A DNA stretch of 64,000 nucleotides from Thermocrispum agreste DSM 44070 (GTDB taxonomy: Bacteria; Actinomycetota; Actinomycetes; Mycobacteriales; Pseudonocardiaceae): NCBI RefSeq assembly GCF_000427905.1, contig NZ_ATYX01000005.1:124001-188000 (forward strand), given 5' to 3'. Shown here piece by piece: positions 1 through 7,044 of the stretch (its first letter is position 1; each line of letters starts with the position of its first letter). Made by a program: the position numbers and the translations under genes. The notes under the pieces were generated by a model. It ran no database searches, was not told where the DNA came from, and saw only the letters and a program-made list of their open reading frames with translations.

Positions 1-2
1 GC

Positions 3-1019
3 GTCCTCGCCGGTGTGCTGGCCGCGATCGCCTTCCTGCCTGGCGAGGAACCCGCTCAGCGCAAGCGCCAGGGCCCGCCGGGGACCGGACCGCTGACCGT
101 CGTCAGCATCGGTGACAGCACGCTGTCCGGTGAAGGCACCGGCACCTACACCCCGGAGACCGACGGCCGGGGCGGCAACTGGTGCCACCGCTCCCCCGAT
201 GCGGTCATCCACCACGTCGACCTTCCCGGCGTCCGCCGCAAGATCAACCTGGCCTGTTCGGGAGCCACCACCGAACTGGTCCGCCTCGGCACGGCACGCC
301 GGTACACCGAAGGGTCCCAGGCCGCCCAGCTTCGCCGGATCGCCAAGACGCACCGGGTGACCGCGGTCGTCGTGGCGGTGGGTGCCAACGACGACCCTCG
401 GTTCTCCGCACGACTGACCGACTGCGCCAAGGCGTACTGGGGCCCCACGCCGTGCACGGAGGCCATGCGGCGCGACTGGCCGCAGATCATCGAGCGCATG
501 GTGCCCAAAGTGGTCCGGGCACTGCAGGACATCCGCACCGCACTGGCCGACGCGGGCTACCGCCGCGGCGACTACCAGCTGGTGCTGCTGTCGTATGCCT
601 CCCCGGTCAGCCCGGACATTCCCGAATCGTTGCGCTCGTTGAACGGATGCCCGTTCCGCAAGAGCGATCTGGAGTGGATTCGTTCGACCGGCGTCAGGGA
701 GCTGAGCGAAGGCATGCGGCGCGCCGCCGACGAGGCGGGGGCCCGGTTTCTCGACCTGTCCAGGGCCGGCGAGGGACACGAAGCCTGCACCGGTGGCGAC
801 GACCCGTCCAGCGAATGGTTCACCCGGCTCACCGTGCGCTGGGACGACCTGCGGGACGAAGTGCGCGCCAGCCACGCCGCCCAGGAGTCCTTCCACGCCA
901 ACAAGGAAGGTCACCGGCAGATCGGCCGCTGCGTGAGCGAGTTCCTGGCCATGCCGGAACCGCGCGCGGCCTGCCTGCCGGGCGACGACGGCGACCTGCA
1001 CGCCGCGCCGACCGAGTGA
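3..1019 (+). CDS. SGNH/GDSL-family hydrolase, 5'-truncated by window edge
   Basis: The frame is open to the window edge, so the true start lies upstream. The visible protein starts with a hydrophobic stretch (VLAGVLAAIAFLPG) that looks like the end of a signal peptide or membrane anchor, so the enzyme is probably exported. The SGNH hydrolase blocks are visible in order: GDS (nucleophile Ser, in SIGDSTLSGEG), a GAND motif (in VAVGANDD), and a late SFHANKEGH segment carrying the catalytic His. Several cysteines fit an extracytoplasmic disulfide-bonded esterase or lipase. The substrate cannot be told. The next gene is on the same strand about 100 bases downstream and is unrelated. Confidence 0.85.
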   Translation, partial: VLAGVLAAIAFLPGEEPAQRKRQGPPGTGPLTVVSIGDSTLSGEGTGTYTPETDGRGGNWCHRSPDAVIHHVDLPGVRRKINLACSGATTELVRLGTARRYTEGSQAAQLRRIAKTHRVTAVVVAVGANDDPRFSARLTDCAKAYWGPTPCTEAMRRDWPQIIERMVPKVVRALQDIRTALADAGYRRGDYQLVLLSYASPVSPDIPESLRSLNGCPFRKSDLEWIRSTGVRELSEGMRRAADEAGARFLDLSRAGEGHEACTGGDDPSSEWFTRLTVRWDDLRDEVRASHAAQESFHANKEGHRQIGRCVSEFLAMPEPRAACLPGDDGDLHAAPTE

Positions 1020-1124
1020 GCTAGGCTCCCCCGCGAAAGGCAAAGCCGGCTCCAGGGCACGTCACGAACCACGCGGTGGTCCGTCCCTGTGCCAGCCGCA
1101 GCCGCCGAGAGCCCGGAGCCCGCC

Positions 1125-1505
1125 ATGGACATCACCCGCCGCCCAGGCCCGATCGACGACCTGTCCCGGCTGCACCACCAGCTTCGGCTGCTGGTTCCGG
1201 TACTGACCGTCGTCGAGCACCACCCGGACATCGACGTGCTGCTCGGCCAGCTCGCCGACACGGTGGCGGGTGTGGAAGCGTTGCTGGCCGCCGCCGAGCC
1301 GATGGCGCTGCAGTCGGTGCGCGCCGGGCTGGCGCACGCCAAGGCGGCCGAGCACAACGAGGCACGCAGCGCGTTCCTCGCCGCGTTCCACCGGCTGAGC
1401 ATCCTGCTGCAAACCGGCAATCCGCGGCGGCGGTCGGCCGTCGACGAGCCCACCAAGCGGTGGCGGCCGGTGCTGGGCCCGGGCGGCGACGACGCCGGGC
1501 GGTAG
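1125..1505 (+). CDS. Small helical protein of unknown function
   Basis: I do not recognise this family. The product is about 126 residues, rich in Ala, Leu and His, and predicted mostly helical, with no signal peptide, membrane segment or cysteine pair. The ATG at 1125 is preferred because GGAG lies 7 bases upstream; a GTG at 1089 in the same frame would add 12 residues. The last codons and the stop lie inside the first unit of a 25-28 base tandem repeat shared with the end of the convergent Lrp gene. It could be a conserved actinobacterial hypothetical protein. Confidence 0.6.
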   Translation: MDITRRPGPIDDLSRLHHQLRLLVPVLTVVEHHPDIDVLLGQLADTVAGVEALLAAAEPMALQSVRAGLAHAKAAEHNEARSAFLAAFHRLSILLQTGNPRRRSAVDEPTKRWRPVLGPGGDDAGR

Positions 1506-1574
1506 CGCGCTGATTGCGACCGGGCCGTACCGCGCTCGATTGCGACCGGGCGGTAGGGCGCGCTAGATGGCGAC
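1496..1574. repeat. Three tandem 25-28 bp units spanning two convergent gene ends
   Basis: Three consecutive units (1496-1520, 1521-1546, 1547-1574) share a CGGGC(G/C)GTA core and end in a GCGAC-type sequence. The stop codon of the + strand gene (1503-1505) lies in unit 1. The stop codon of the minus-strand Lrp gene (1563-1565) lies in unit 3. The repeat therefore fills the whole space between the two genes and contributes the ends of both. Confidence 0.75.
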
Positions 1575-2018
1575 CGGGCGTCCTTCGAACGGCGTGGACA
1601 GCACCACCGTGGTGCGCGTCGACACCTTGGCCGCCTCCCGGATCCGCCGCAGCAGGTCCTCCAGGCCTGCAGGCGATGCGACCCGGACCAGCAACACGTA
1701 GGACTCGTCGCCGGCCACCGAGTAGCAGGCCTCGATCTCCCTGATGTGCTCCAGGCGCTGCGGGTAGTCGTCCGGTGCCGCAGGGTCGTTCGGGGTCAGG
1801 GAGATCAACGCGGTCAGCGGCAGGCCCACCTGCTCGCCGTCCACCCGCGCGGTGTAGCCGGTGATCACCCCGCGCTGCTCCAGCCTGCGCACCCGCTGGT
1901 GCACCGCGGACACCGACAGCCCGACCCGCTCGGCGAGATCGGTGAAGCTGCACCGTCCGTTGGCGTTGAGTTCCCGGACGATGGCCCGGTCGATGGGTTC
2001 CAGCGGCGATGCGGTCAC
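1563..2018 (-). CDS. Lrp/AsnC-family transcriptional regulator
   Basis: This is a typical feast/famine regulator of about 151 residues. The N-terminal winged helix-turn-helix has the sequence IDRAIVRELNANGR followed by LAERVGLSVSAVHQRVRRLE. The C-terminal RAM/AsnC ligand-binding domain includes VAGDESYVLLVRV. The GTG at 2018 is chosen because the HTH starts just after it and because it overlaps the TGA of the upstream peptidase gene in a GTGA, which implies translational coupling. The regulator probably senses an amino acid. The link with an M24 Xaa-Pro peptidase suggests control of peptide or proline catabolism, which is inference. Confidence 0.9.
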   Translation of the reverse strand: MTASPLEPIDRAIVRELNANGRCSFTDLAERVGLSVSAVHQRVRRLEQRGVITGYTARVDGEQVGLPLTALISLTPNDPAAPDDYPQRLEHIREIEACYSVAGDESYVLLVRVASPAGLEDLLRRIREAAKVSTRTTVVLSTPFEGRPVAI

Positions 2019-3166
2019 GGCTCGACCACCAGCAGGTCGTGCGGACGGCGGTTGAGCGGTTCCACCCCGTCCTCGGTCACCACCACAATGTCCTCGATCC
2101 GGGCGCCCCACCGGCCACTGTGGTAGATGCCCGGTTCCACGCTGAACGCCATGCCCGGTTCGAGCTCGAGATCGTTGTCACTTTGAATGTAGGGCTCCTC
2201 GTGCACGTCCAGTCCGATTCCGTGCCCGGTGCGGTGGATGAACTGATCCCCGAACCCGGCCTCGGTGATCGGCCGCCTGGCCGCCGCGTCGACCTGCGCC
2301 GCCGTCACCCCTGGCCGCACGGCCGCCACCGCGGCTTCCTGCGCCGCCTGCAACACCGCATACGTCTCACGCACGTCGGGCTCGGCGGGTTCACCGAGGC
2401 TGTAGGTGCGGGTGCTGTCGGAGTTGTATCCGTTCGGCAGCGGGCCGCCGATGTCGACCACGACGACATCGCCTTCCTGCAGGACACGGGACGAGACGTC
2501 GTGGTGCGGGCTCGCCCCGTTCGGGCCGGACCCGACGATGACGAAATCCGCGGCCAGGTGCCCTTCCGCGACGATGAGCTGCTCGATGTCCTTGCCCACC
2601 TCGGCCTCGGTCCGCCCGGCCCGCAGCAACTCGGGCACCTGGGCGTGCACGCGGTCGATCGCCTCCCCGGCCGCACGCAGCGCGGCGATCTCCTCGGCGT
2701 CCTTGCGCATCCGCAGCTGACGCAGGATCGGCCCGGCCAGCACCTGGTCGGCGGGGACACGGCTGCGCAGCCCCAGCACGTGCAGCGCGATCATCGCGTC
2801 GCTCACCGCGACCCGGCCGGGCTTGCCACCACGTTCCACCAGCCGTGCGACGACGTGGTACGGGTCTTCCCCGTCCACCCACGTCACCAGCTCGACACCC
2901 AGCTCGTCCAACGGCACGTCGTGGTAGCCGGGGGCCTCCAGCTTGGGCAGCACCAGCGCCGCCGGGGCGTCGCCCGCGGGCACCACCAGGGTGGTCAGCC
3001 GCTCGAACGAGCCACCCGCCTGGCCGAGCAGGTACTTCAAGTCCGATCCCGGCGAGACCAGCAAAGCGTCGGTGCCCGCGTCCGCCGCGGCCACCCGCGC
3101 CTTGTCCAGGCGGGCGCGCAGCGTCGCCGGGGCAGGAGCCGGAGTGTGGAGTGAGCGCCTCGACAT
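2015..3166 (-). CDS. M24-family metallopeptidase (Xaa-Pro aminopeptidase/dipeptidase)
   Basis: This 383-residue cytoplasmic peptidase cleaves Xaa-Pro bonds. It has an N-terminal creatinase-like domain (about residues 1-145) and a C-terminal pita-bread domain. The five metal ligands of the family are visible: Asp in VVVDIGG, Asp in NSDSTRTY, His in RTGHGIGLDVHEEPYI, Glu in VEPGIY and Glu in ARIEDIV. The ATG at 3166 is preceded by TACGCT at 7 bases and no Shine-Dalgarno sequence, so the mRNA may be leaderless. It forms an operon with the downstream Lrp gene through a four-base overlap. It could equally be called PepQ or PepP. Confidence 0.93.
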   Translation of the reverse strand: MSRRSLHTPAPAPATLRARLDKARVAAADAGTDALLVSPGSDLKYLLGQAGGSFERLTTLVVPAGDAPAALVLPKLEAPGYHDVPLDELGVELVTWVDGEDPYHVVARLVERGGKPGRVAVSDAMIALHVLGLRSRVPADQVLAGPILRQLRMRKDAEEIAALRAAGEAIDRVHAQVPELLRAGRTEAEVGKDIEQLIVAEGHLAADFVIVGSGPNGASPHHDVSSRVLQEGDVVVVDIGGPLPNGYNSDSTRTYSLGEPAEPDVRETYAVLQAAQEAAVAAVRPGVTAAQVDAAARRPITEAGFGDQFIHRTGHGIGLDVHEEPYIQSDNDLELEPGMAFSVEPGIYHSGRWGARIEDIVVVTEDGVEPLNRRPHDLLVVEP

Positions 3167-3173
3167 GCTTTGA

Positions 3174-3179
3174 AGCGTA
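3174..3179 (-). promoter_or_regulatory. Candidate -10 for leaderless M24 peptidase mRNA
   Basis: TACGCT on the minus strand fits TANNNT and ends 7 bases before the ATG at 3166. No Shine-Dalgarno sequence is present. Confidence 0.4.
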
Positions 3180-3232
3180 CTTCGCGAGCACACCCCCGGC
3201 CGAGTGCACCGATGGTGTGGCAGGCTCGCACC

Positions 3233-4210
3233 ATGAGCGCTCCGATCGCCCTGCTGGACGCGGCAGGCTTGTACTTCCGGGCCTTCTACGCACTGCCCGA
3301 GTCCCTGCGGGCACCGGACGGCACGCCCGTCAACGCGGTACGCGGCTTCCTGGACACCGTCGCCCGCATCGTCACCGACCGACGGCCGTCCCGCCTGGTG
3401 GCGTGCCTGGACGCGGACTGGCGTCCGCAGTTCCGGGTCGACCTGCTGCCCAGCTACAAGGCGCACCGGGTGGCCGAGCAGCCGGACCCGGTGCTGCTGG
3501 CGGCCGGGCTGGGGCAGGCCACCGAGGAAGTGCCGGACACGCTCAGCCCGCAGATCCCGATCATCATCGACCTGATGCACGCGTTCGGCCTGTGCGTGGC
3601 GGAAGCGGACGGGTTCGAAGCGGACGACGTGATCGGCACGCTGACGGCGCGGGAGACGGCCGACCCGGTGGAGGTCGTCACCGGGGACCGGGACCTGTTC
3701 CAGCTCGTCCGCGACGAACCCACCCCGGCGCGGGTGATCTACGTGGGCAAAGGGTGGGCGAAAGCGGAAGTCCTCGGCCCGGCCGAGATCGCCGAACGCT
3801 ACGGCCTGCCCGCCGACCGTGCCGGGGACGGCTACGCGGAGATGGCCATGCTGCGCGGCGACCCCTCCGACGGCCTGCCCGGCGTCGCCGGTATCGGCGA
3901 GAAGACCGCAGCCAAGCTGATCACCCAGTTCGGCTCGCTGGACGCCCTGGTACGCGCCGCGCACGACGACGACCCGGCGGTACCGAAACGAGCCAAGACC
4001 AGCATCGTCGCGGCGGCGGACTATCTGGCGGCCGTACCGAAGGTGGTACGGGTGGTCACCGACGCCCCGGTGGAGACGTCGGGACCGGACGCCGTGCCTT
4101 CCGCCCCGGCCGACCCGGACCGCATCGCCGAGCTGTCGGAGAAGTGGAACCTTGGCCAGTCGACCTCCCGGCTGCTGGCGGCACTCGAGAAGCACGCCGC
4201 CGGCACGTGA
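3233..4210 (+). CDS. Stand-alone 5'-3' exonuclease (PolI N-terminal-like)
   Basis: The 325-residue product matches the 5'-nuclease domain of DNA polymerase I without the polymerase part. Visible elements include the N-terminal LLDAAGLYFRAFYALP motif, the acidic cluster ADGFEADDVIGTL, VTGDRDLFQLV, and the helix-hairpin-helix segment DGLPGVAGIGEKTAAKLI with the metal-binding Asp just before it. It should remove flaps, RNA primers or damaged 5' ends during replication and repair. It is transcribed divergently from the M24 peptidase. Its stop codon sits in the loop of a 13-base-pair hairpin. Confidence 0.93.
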   Translation: MSAPIALLDAAGLYFRAFYALPESLRAPDGTPVNAVRGFLDTVARIVTDRRPSRLVACLDADWRPQFRVDLLPSYKAHRVAEQPDPVLLAAGLGQATEEVPDTLSPQIPIIIDLMHAFGLCVAEADGFEADDVIGTLTARETADPVEVVTGDRDLFQLVRDEPTPARVIYVGKGWAKAEVLGPAEIAERYGLPADRAGDGYAEMAMLRGDPSDGLPGVAGIGEKTAAKLITQFGSLDALVRAAHDDDPAVPKRAKTSIVAAADYLAAVPKVVRVVTDAPVETSGPDAVPSAPADPDRIAELSEKWNLGQSTSRLLAALEKHAAGT

Positions 4211-4227
4211 CCGGGCCGGCGGCGTGC
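4192..4227. terminator. 13-bp GC hairpin with the exonuclease stop codon in its loop
   Basis: GCACGCCGCCGGC (4192-4204) pairs perfectly with 4215-4227, leaving a 10-base loop that holds the TGA stop of the exonuclease gene (4208-4210). No U-tract follows, so this is an actinomycete-type terminator or 3'-end stabiliser. Confidence 0.55.
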
Positions 4228-4620
4228 CGGCCGTGACAGGTCCGCCGACCAATCGTCACCCCGCCCGTCGCCCCGGGTAGCGGGTTCGCCGCCGGTCCAC
4301 GCGCCGAGGCCGGGATCCCCATCGGCACGTCGAGGCACGTCCCGATCCGCACCGAAGCCCGCCCGGCACCGGACTCGAGGCGCATCCTGGTCCGCACCGA
4401 ACTCGAGGCGCTTGTCACCGCGTGCCGAAGCCGACCTCGGGCCCGAAAACCTCGAGGCGCGCGTCACCAGCCCGCCTCCGCGTCTCGGCCCCGCCGCCCG
4501 CTACGCGCCGGATTGCCCGTCGTCCCGAACACCACAAGCTCGATCCACGGTGTCCGACCGCGGATGCGGAGGCTGGTCCTTCGCCGCCGAGCTCCCCGTC
4601 AGCGTCGCTCGCGCACGGCG
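4228..4620. other. Noncoding gap with degenerate CTCGAGGCGC repeats
   Basis: No convincing gene is present. The element CTCGAGGCGC occurs at 4374, 4402 and 4451, with a related TCGAGGCACG at 4330, usually followed within 10 bases by GTCACC or by a CCGCACCGAA segment. The gap separates the convergent exonuclease and lipoprotein genes. Confidence 0.5.
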
Positions 4621-5025
4621 TCACTGCGGAGCGCCGACCCGATAGTCACCCTCGTCGCTGGTCACCGTGATCGGCACCTGCTTCTTCTCCCCCGCGATCG
4701 TCGCCGTGCAGTGGAACTTCAGGCCCACCTCCACCGGCTTCCCCGGCGGGCAGATCACCGTGCCGAGATCGTCGATCTGGTGGTACTCGGTCAGGATCTG
4801 GTGCACCGCGTCCTGCATCGCCGCGTGGTCGAACTCGCGCGGGGCGGGCTCGTAGGACGTGACCGGCGCCGGCGGTTCCGGATTCGACGTGCTGGGCGGG
4901 CTCGCACTCGGCTGCGGGGCAGGATCCGGATGCGACCCCGGATCCTGCCGCTGCTCACATCCCGCCGCGAGCGTGGCGGCGACCAGCACAGCCAGTCCAG
5001 CACCGCACGTGACCCCGATCTTCAC
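4621..5025 (-). CDS. DUF4333-domain lipoprotein
   Basis: This 134-residue protein has a signal peptide ending in the lipobox LAAGC, with lipidated Cys at about position 23. A Pro/Ser-rich linker follows, then a C-terminal DUF4333-like domain. That domain has the family's two cysteines (ICPPGKPVEVG and FHCTATIAG) and ends in ITVTSDEGDYRVGAPQ. It should be anchored to the outer face of the membrane; the domain function is unknown. The GTG start at 5025 has GGAAGGAG just upstream. It lies next to the Eis-type gene, with a second DUF4333 protein on the other side. Confidence 0.85.
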   Translation of the reverse strand: MKIGVTCGAGLAVLVAATLAAGCEQRQDPGSHPDPAPQPSASPPSTSNPEPPAPVTSYEPAPREFDHAAMQDAVHQILTEYHQIDDLGTVICPPGKPVEVGLKFHCTATIAGEKKQVPITVTSDEGDYRVGAPQ

Positions 5026-5076
5026 CAGCGCTCCTTCCGTGGTCTGCGCGTGGGCAGACTACTGCAAAAGGAGTAC

Positions 5077-6285
5077 TCAGAAGAACGTTCCGCACCACGG
5101 GACCTGCTCGGCGGCGAACACCGCGTCCGCAGCCGCCAGCGCCGCAGGATCGGCGACGCTGATCCGCCCGGCCCGCGCCAGGGCGGAAGCCCGCCAGGCT
5201 CCCAGGTACAGCATCGCCAGCACCTCGGCGTCCATTGTCAGGCCGGCAGGCGCATCGGTGCGCTCGACACCGTCGGCGGACACCGCGTACCGGCCGCTGT
5301 TCTGCGGCAGCACGGTGTCGACGACCTCGATCACCACGCCGGTGCCCGGCTGGTAAGCACGTGCCCGGAGGGCGGACTCCACGTCGATCAGCCGCAGCCA
5401 CACCTCGTCACCGATGTGCTGGGTGGTGCACGCCCGGGAGTCCACCAGCATCGGTTCGATCGGCTCGTCCAGCGGACGCGCCCACGCCTTGATCTTGTCC
5501 ACCAAGTCCACGCCGATCAGGAACTGCCACAGCGCCCGGTAGGCCTCGTCCGACCCGGTCACCATGTCCAGCAGGTGCAGCACCGCATCGCCGTCCTCCG
5601 GCCACGGGTTGTTGACGCGGTAGGCGGCGAAGCCTTCCACGCCGTCCAGGCCGCGGTACACGGCCACGCGCGCCACCTGCTGCGGCTGCTCGTTCAGTAC
5701 TTCTTCCCAGATCGCCCACAGGTACGACGGGCGGGTGATCATGCCGACGCGGGACCCTTCGAACCGGGCGTAGACCTCCGGCAGGATCGTCACGGCGTCG
5801 GCCAGGTCGTACAGGTCGACCCGGCCGTCGGTGACCCGATTGCGCACCTTGGCCCGTTTGCGATCCAGGATCACGGTGCGCTCCTGAGTGGCCACACCGT
5901 ACCCGTGGCGACCGTAGATGACCGCCTCGCTGGCGTGCAGCGCGGCCATCGTCATTCCGCGTTCGCCCGCCTCGGCCAGCTGACGGCGGATCAGCTCGGT
6001 GGCGATGCCGCGGCGTGTCCGGTCCGCGCGCACGCCCACCGCGGCAACCGCGGCGATCGGCACCTGCTTCCCACCGGGAACCACCAAGGCCGAATCGACC
6101 GACCGCGCGATGCCGATGACGTCGTCACCTTCGAACGCCGCCAGCAGCCTGTTCGGCTGGTACGCCCGCGACACCCGCTCCCACCGATCGTCGCCGATCG
6201 GCGGCTCGTGCATGGTGCCGCGGAACATGGCGTTGGCGGCGCGGTGTTCCGATTCCTGCGCAATCCTGATCTGGTAGTCGGTCAC
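5077..6285 (-). CDS. eis: Eis-type GNAT N-acetyltransferase
   Basis: This 402-residue protein has the three-part Eis architecture: an N-terminal GNAT domain, a second GNAT-like domain and a C-terminal SCP2-like domain. The acetyl-CoA pyrophosphate loop is visible as VRADRTRRGIAT (about residues 85-96). The HASEAVIYGRHGYG motif contains Tyr124, equivalent to the general acid Tyr126 of M. tuberculosis Eis. The protein ends in Phe, as in Eis, where the terminal carboxylate is catalytic. Eis enzymes acetylate multiple amines of aminoglycosides and other substrates. The start is a GTG at 6285 with no clear ribosome site. The native substrate is unknown. Confidence 0.88.
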   Translation of the reverse strand: MTDYQIRIAQESEHRAANAMFRGTMHEPPIGDDRWERVSRAYQPNRLLAAFEGDDVIGIARSVDSALVVPGGKQVPIAAVAAVGVRADRTRRGIATELIRRQLAEAGERGMTMAALHASEAVIYGRHGYGVATQERTVILDRKRAKVRNRVTDGRVDLYDLADAVTILPEVYARFEGSRVGMITRPSYLWAIWEEVLNEQPQQVARVAVYRGLDGVEGFAAYRVNNPWPEDGDAVLHLLDMVTGSDEAYRALWQFLIGVDLVDKIKAWARPLDEPIEPMLVDSRACTTQHIGDEVWLRLIDVESALRARAYQPGTGVVIEVVDTVLPQNSGRYAVSADGVERTDAPAGLTMDAEVLAMLYLGAWRASALARAGRISVADPAALAAADAVFAAEQVPWCGTFF

Positions 6286-6339
6286 CAGCGCATGATTGCG
6301 GAACGACCGACGCCGCAGCCACCGAATTACGCTCCGGGC

Positions 6340-6942
6340 CTACTGCGGGCTGTCCACCCGGTACACCGGGGGATCCGCGTCGGCGTCGGTGACCGTGATC
6401 GGGATCTTCTTCTCCTGGCCGTCGACCGTCGCCGTGCAGGTGAACGAGTGGTCCTGCTCGACCTTCTGCCCGCCCGGGCAGTTCACGTTCTGCACGTTCT
6501 CGATCTTGTACTCCTCGCGCAGGATCTTCACCACGCCTTGCTCGACCGCGGCCGAGTCGAAGGTCTTGGAGACGAAGAAGCCCGGCATCCAGAATCCCAG
6601 GACGCCCACCGCGCCCAGCGCGACCACCACGACCGCGATCGTCACCCACAGCCAGGTCTTGGACTTCTTCTCCTCGGGCTGCTGGTAGCCGCCGCCGGGG
6701 TACTGGCCACCGTAGACCTGCCCGGGCTGCTGCCACTGCTGCTCGTACGGCTGCTGCTGGTAAGCAGGCGGCTGTTGCTGCGGCAGCGGCCCGCTCGGCG
6801 GGTACTGCTGCGGTTGCGGGCCGCTCGGCGGGTACTGCTGTCCCCACCCGCCACTCTGCTGTCCGGGGTGACCACCCTGCGGGTGACCCCCAGGCTGCTG
6901 ACCCCACTGCTGTGGGCCGTTGCCTCCATAGGGCGTGCTCAT
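6340..6942 (-). CDS. Single-pass membrane protein with Q/P/G-rich N-terminus and DUF4333 domain
   Basis: The 200-residue protein has about 90 residues of Gln/Pro/Gly/Tyr-rich cytoplasmic sequence, then a single membrane helix (WVTIAVVVVALGAVGVLGFW) preceded by EEKKSK. This predicts an N-in, C-out topology. The exported part is a DUF4333 domain with two cysteines (NCPGGQKVEQ and FTCTATVDGQ) ending in YRVDSPQ. The helix is followed by GFWMPGFFVSK, a motif shared with two other membrane proteins near 54-56 kb. The ATG at 6942 has GGAGG at a good distance. The function is unknown. Confidence 0.85.
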   Translation of the reverse strand: MSTPYGGNGPQQWGQQPGGHPQGGHPGQQSGGWGQQYPPSGPQPQQYPPSGPLPQQQPPAYQQQPYEQQWQQPGQVYGGQYPGGGYQQPEEKKSKTWLWVTIAVVVVALGAVGVLGFWMPGFFVSKTFDSAAVEQGVVKILREEYKIENVQNVNCPGGQKVEQDHSFTCTATVDGQEKKIPITVTDADADPPVYRVDSPQ

Positions 6943-7044
6943 CGTGCCTCCAGTCGGACCGCATTCTGCGCAGGATCAAACCACATGACCTCTCCGAGCG
7001 ACGAACCGGCGGTGTTCACCTTGTCGGACCCGTGATCTTTCCCG

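Noticed and set aside
4513-7035. An 840-codon open frame on the + strand.
   Set aside because: It runs antisense to the lipoprotein, Eis-type and DUF4333 genes and has only low-complexity basic sequence.
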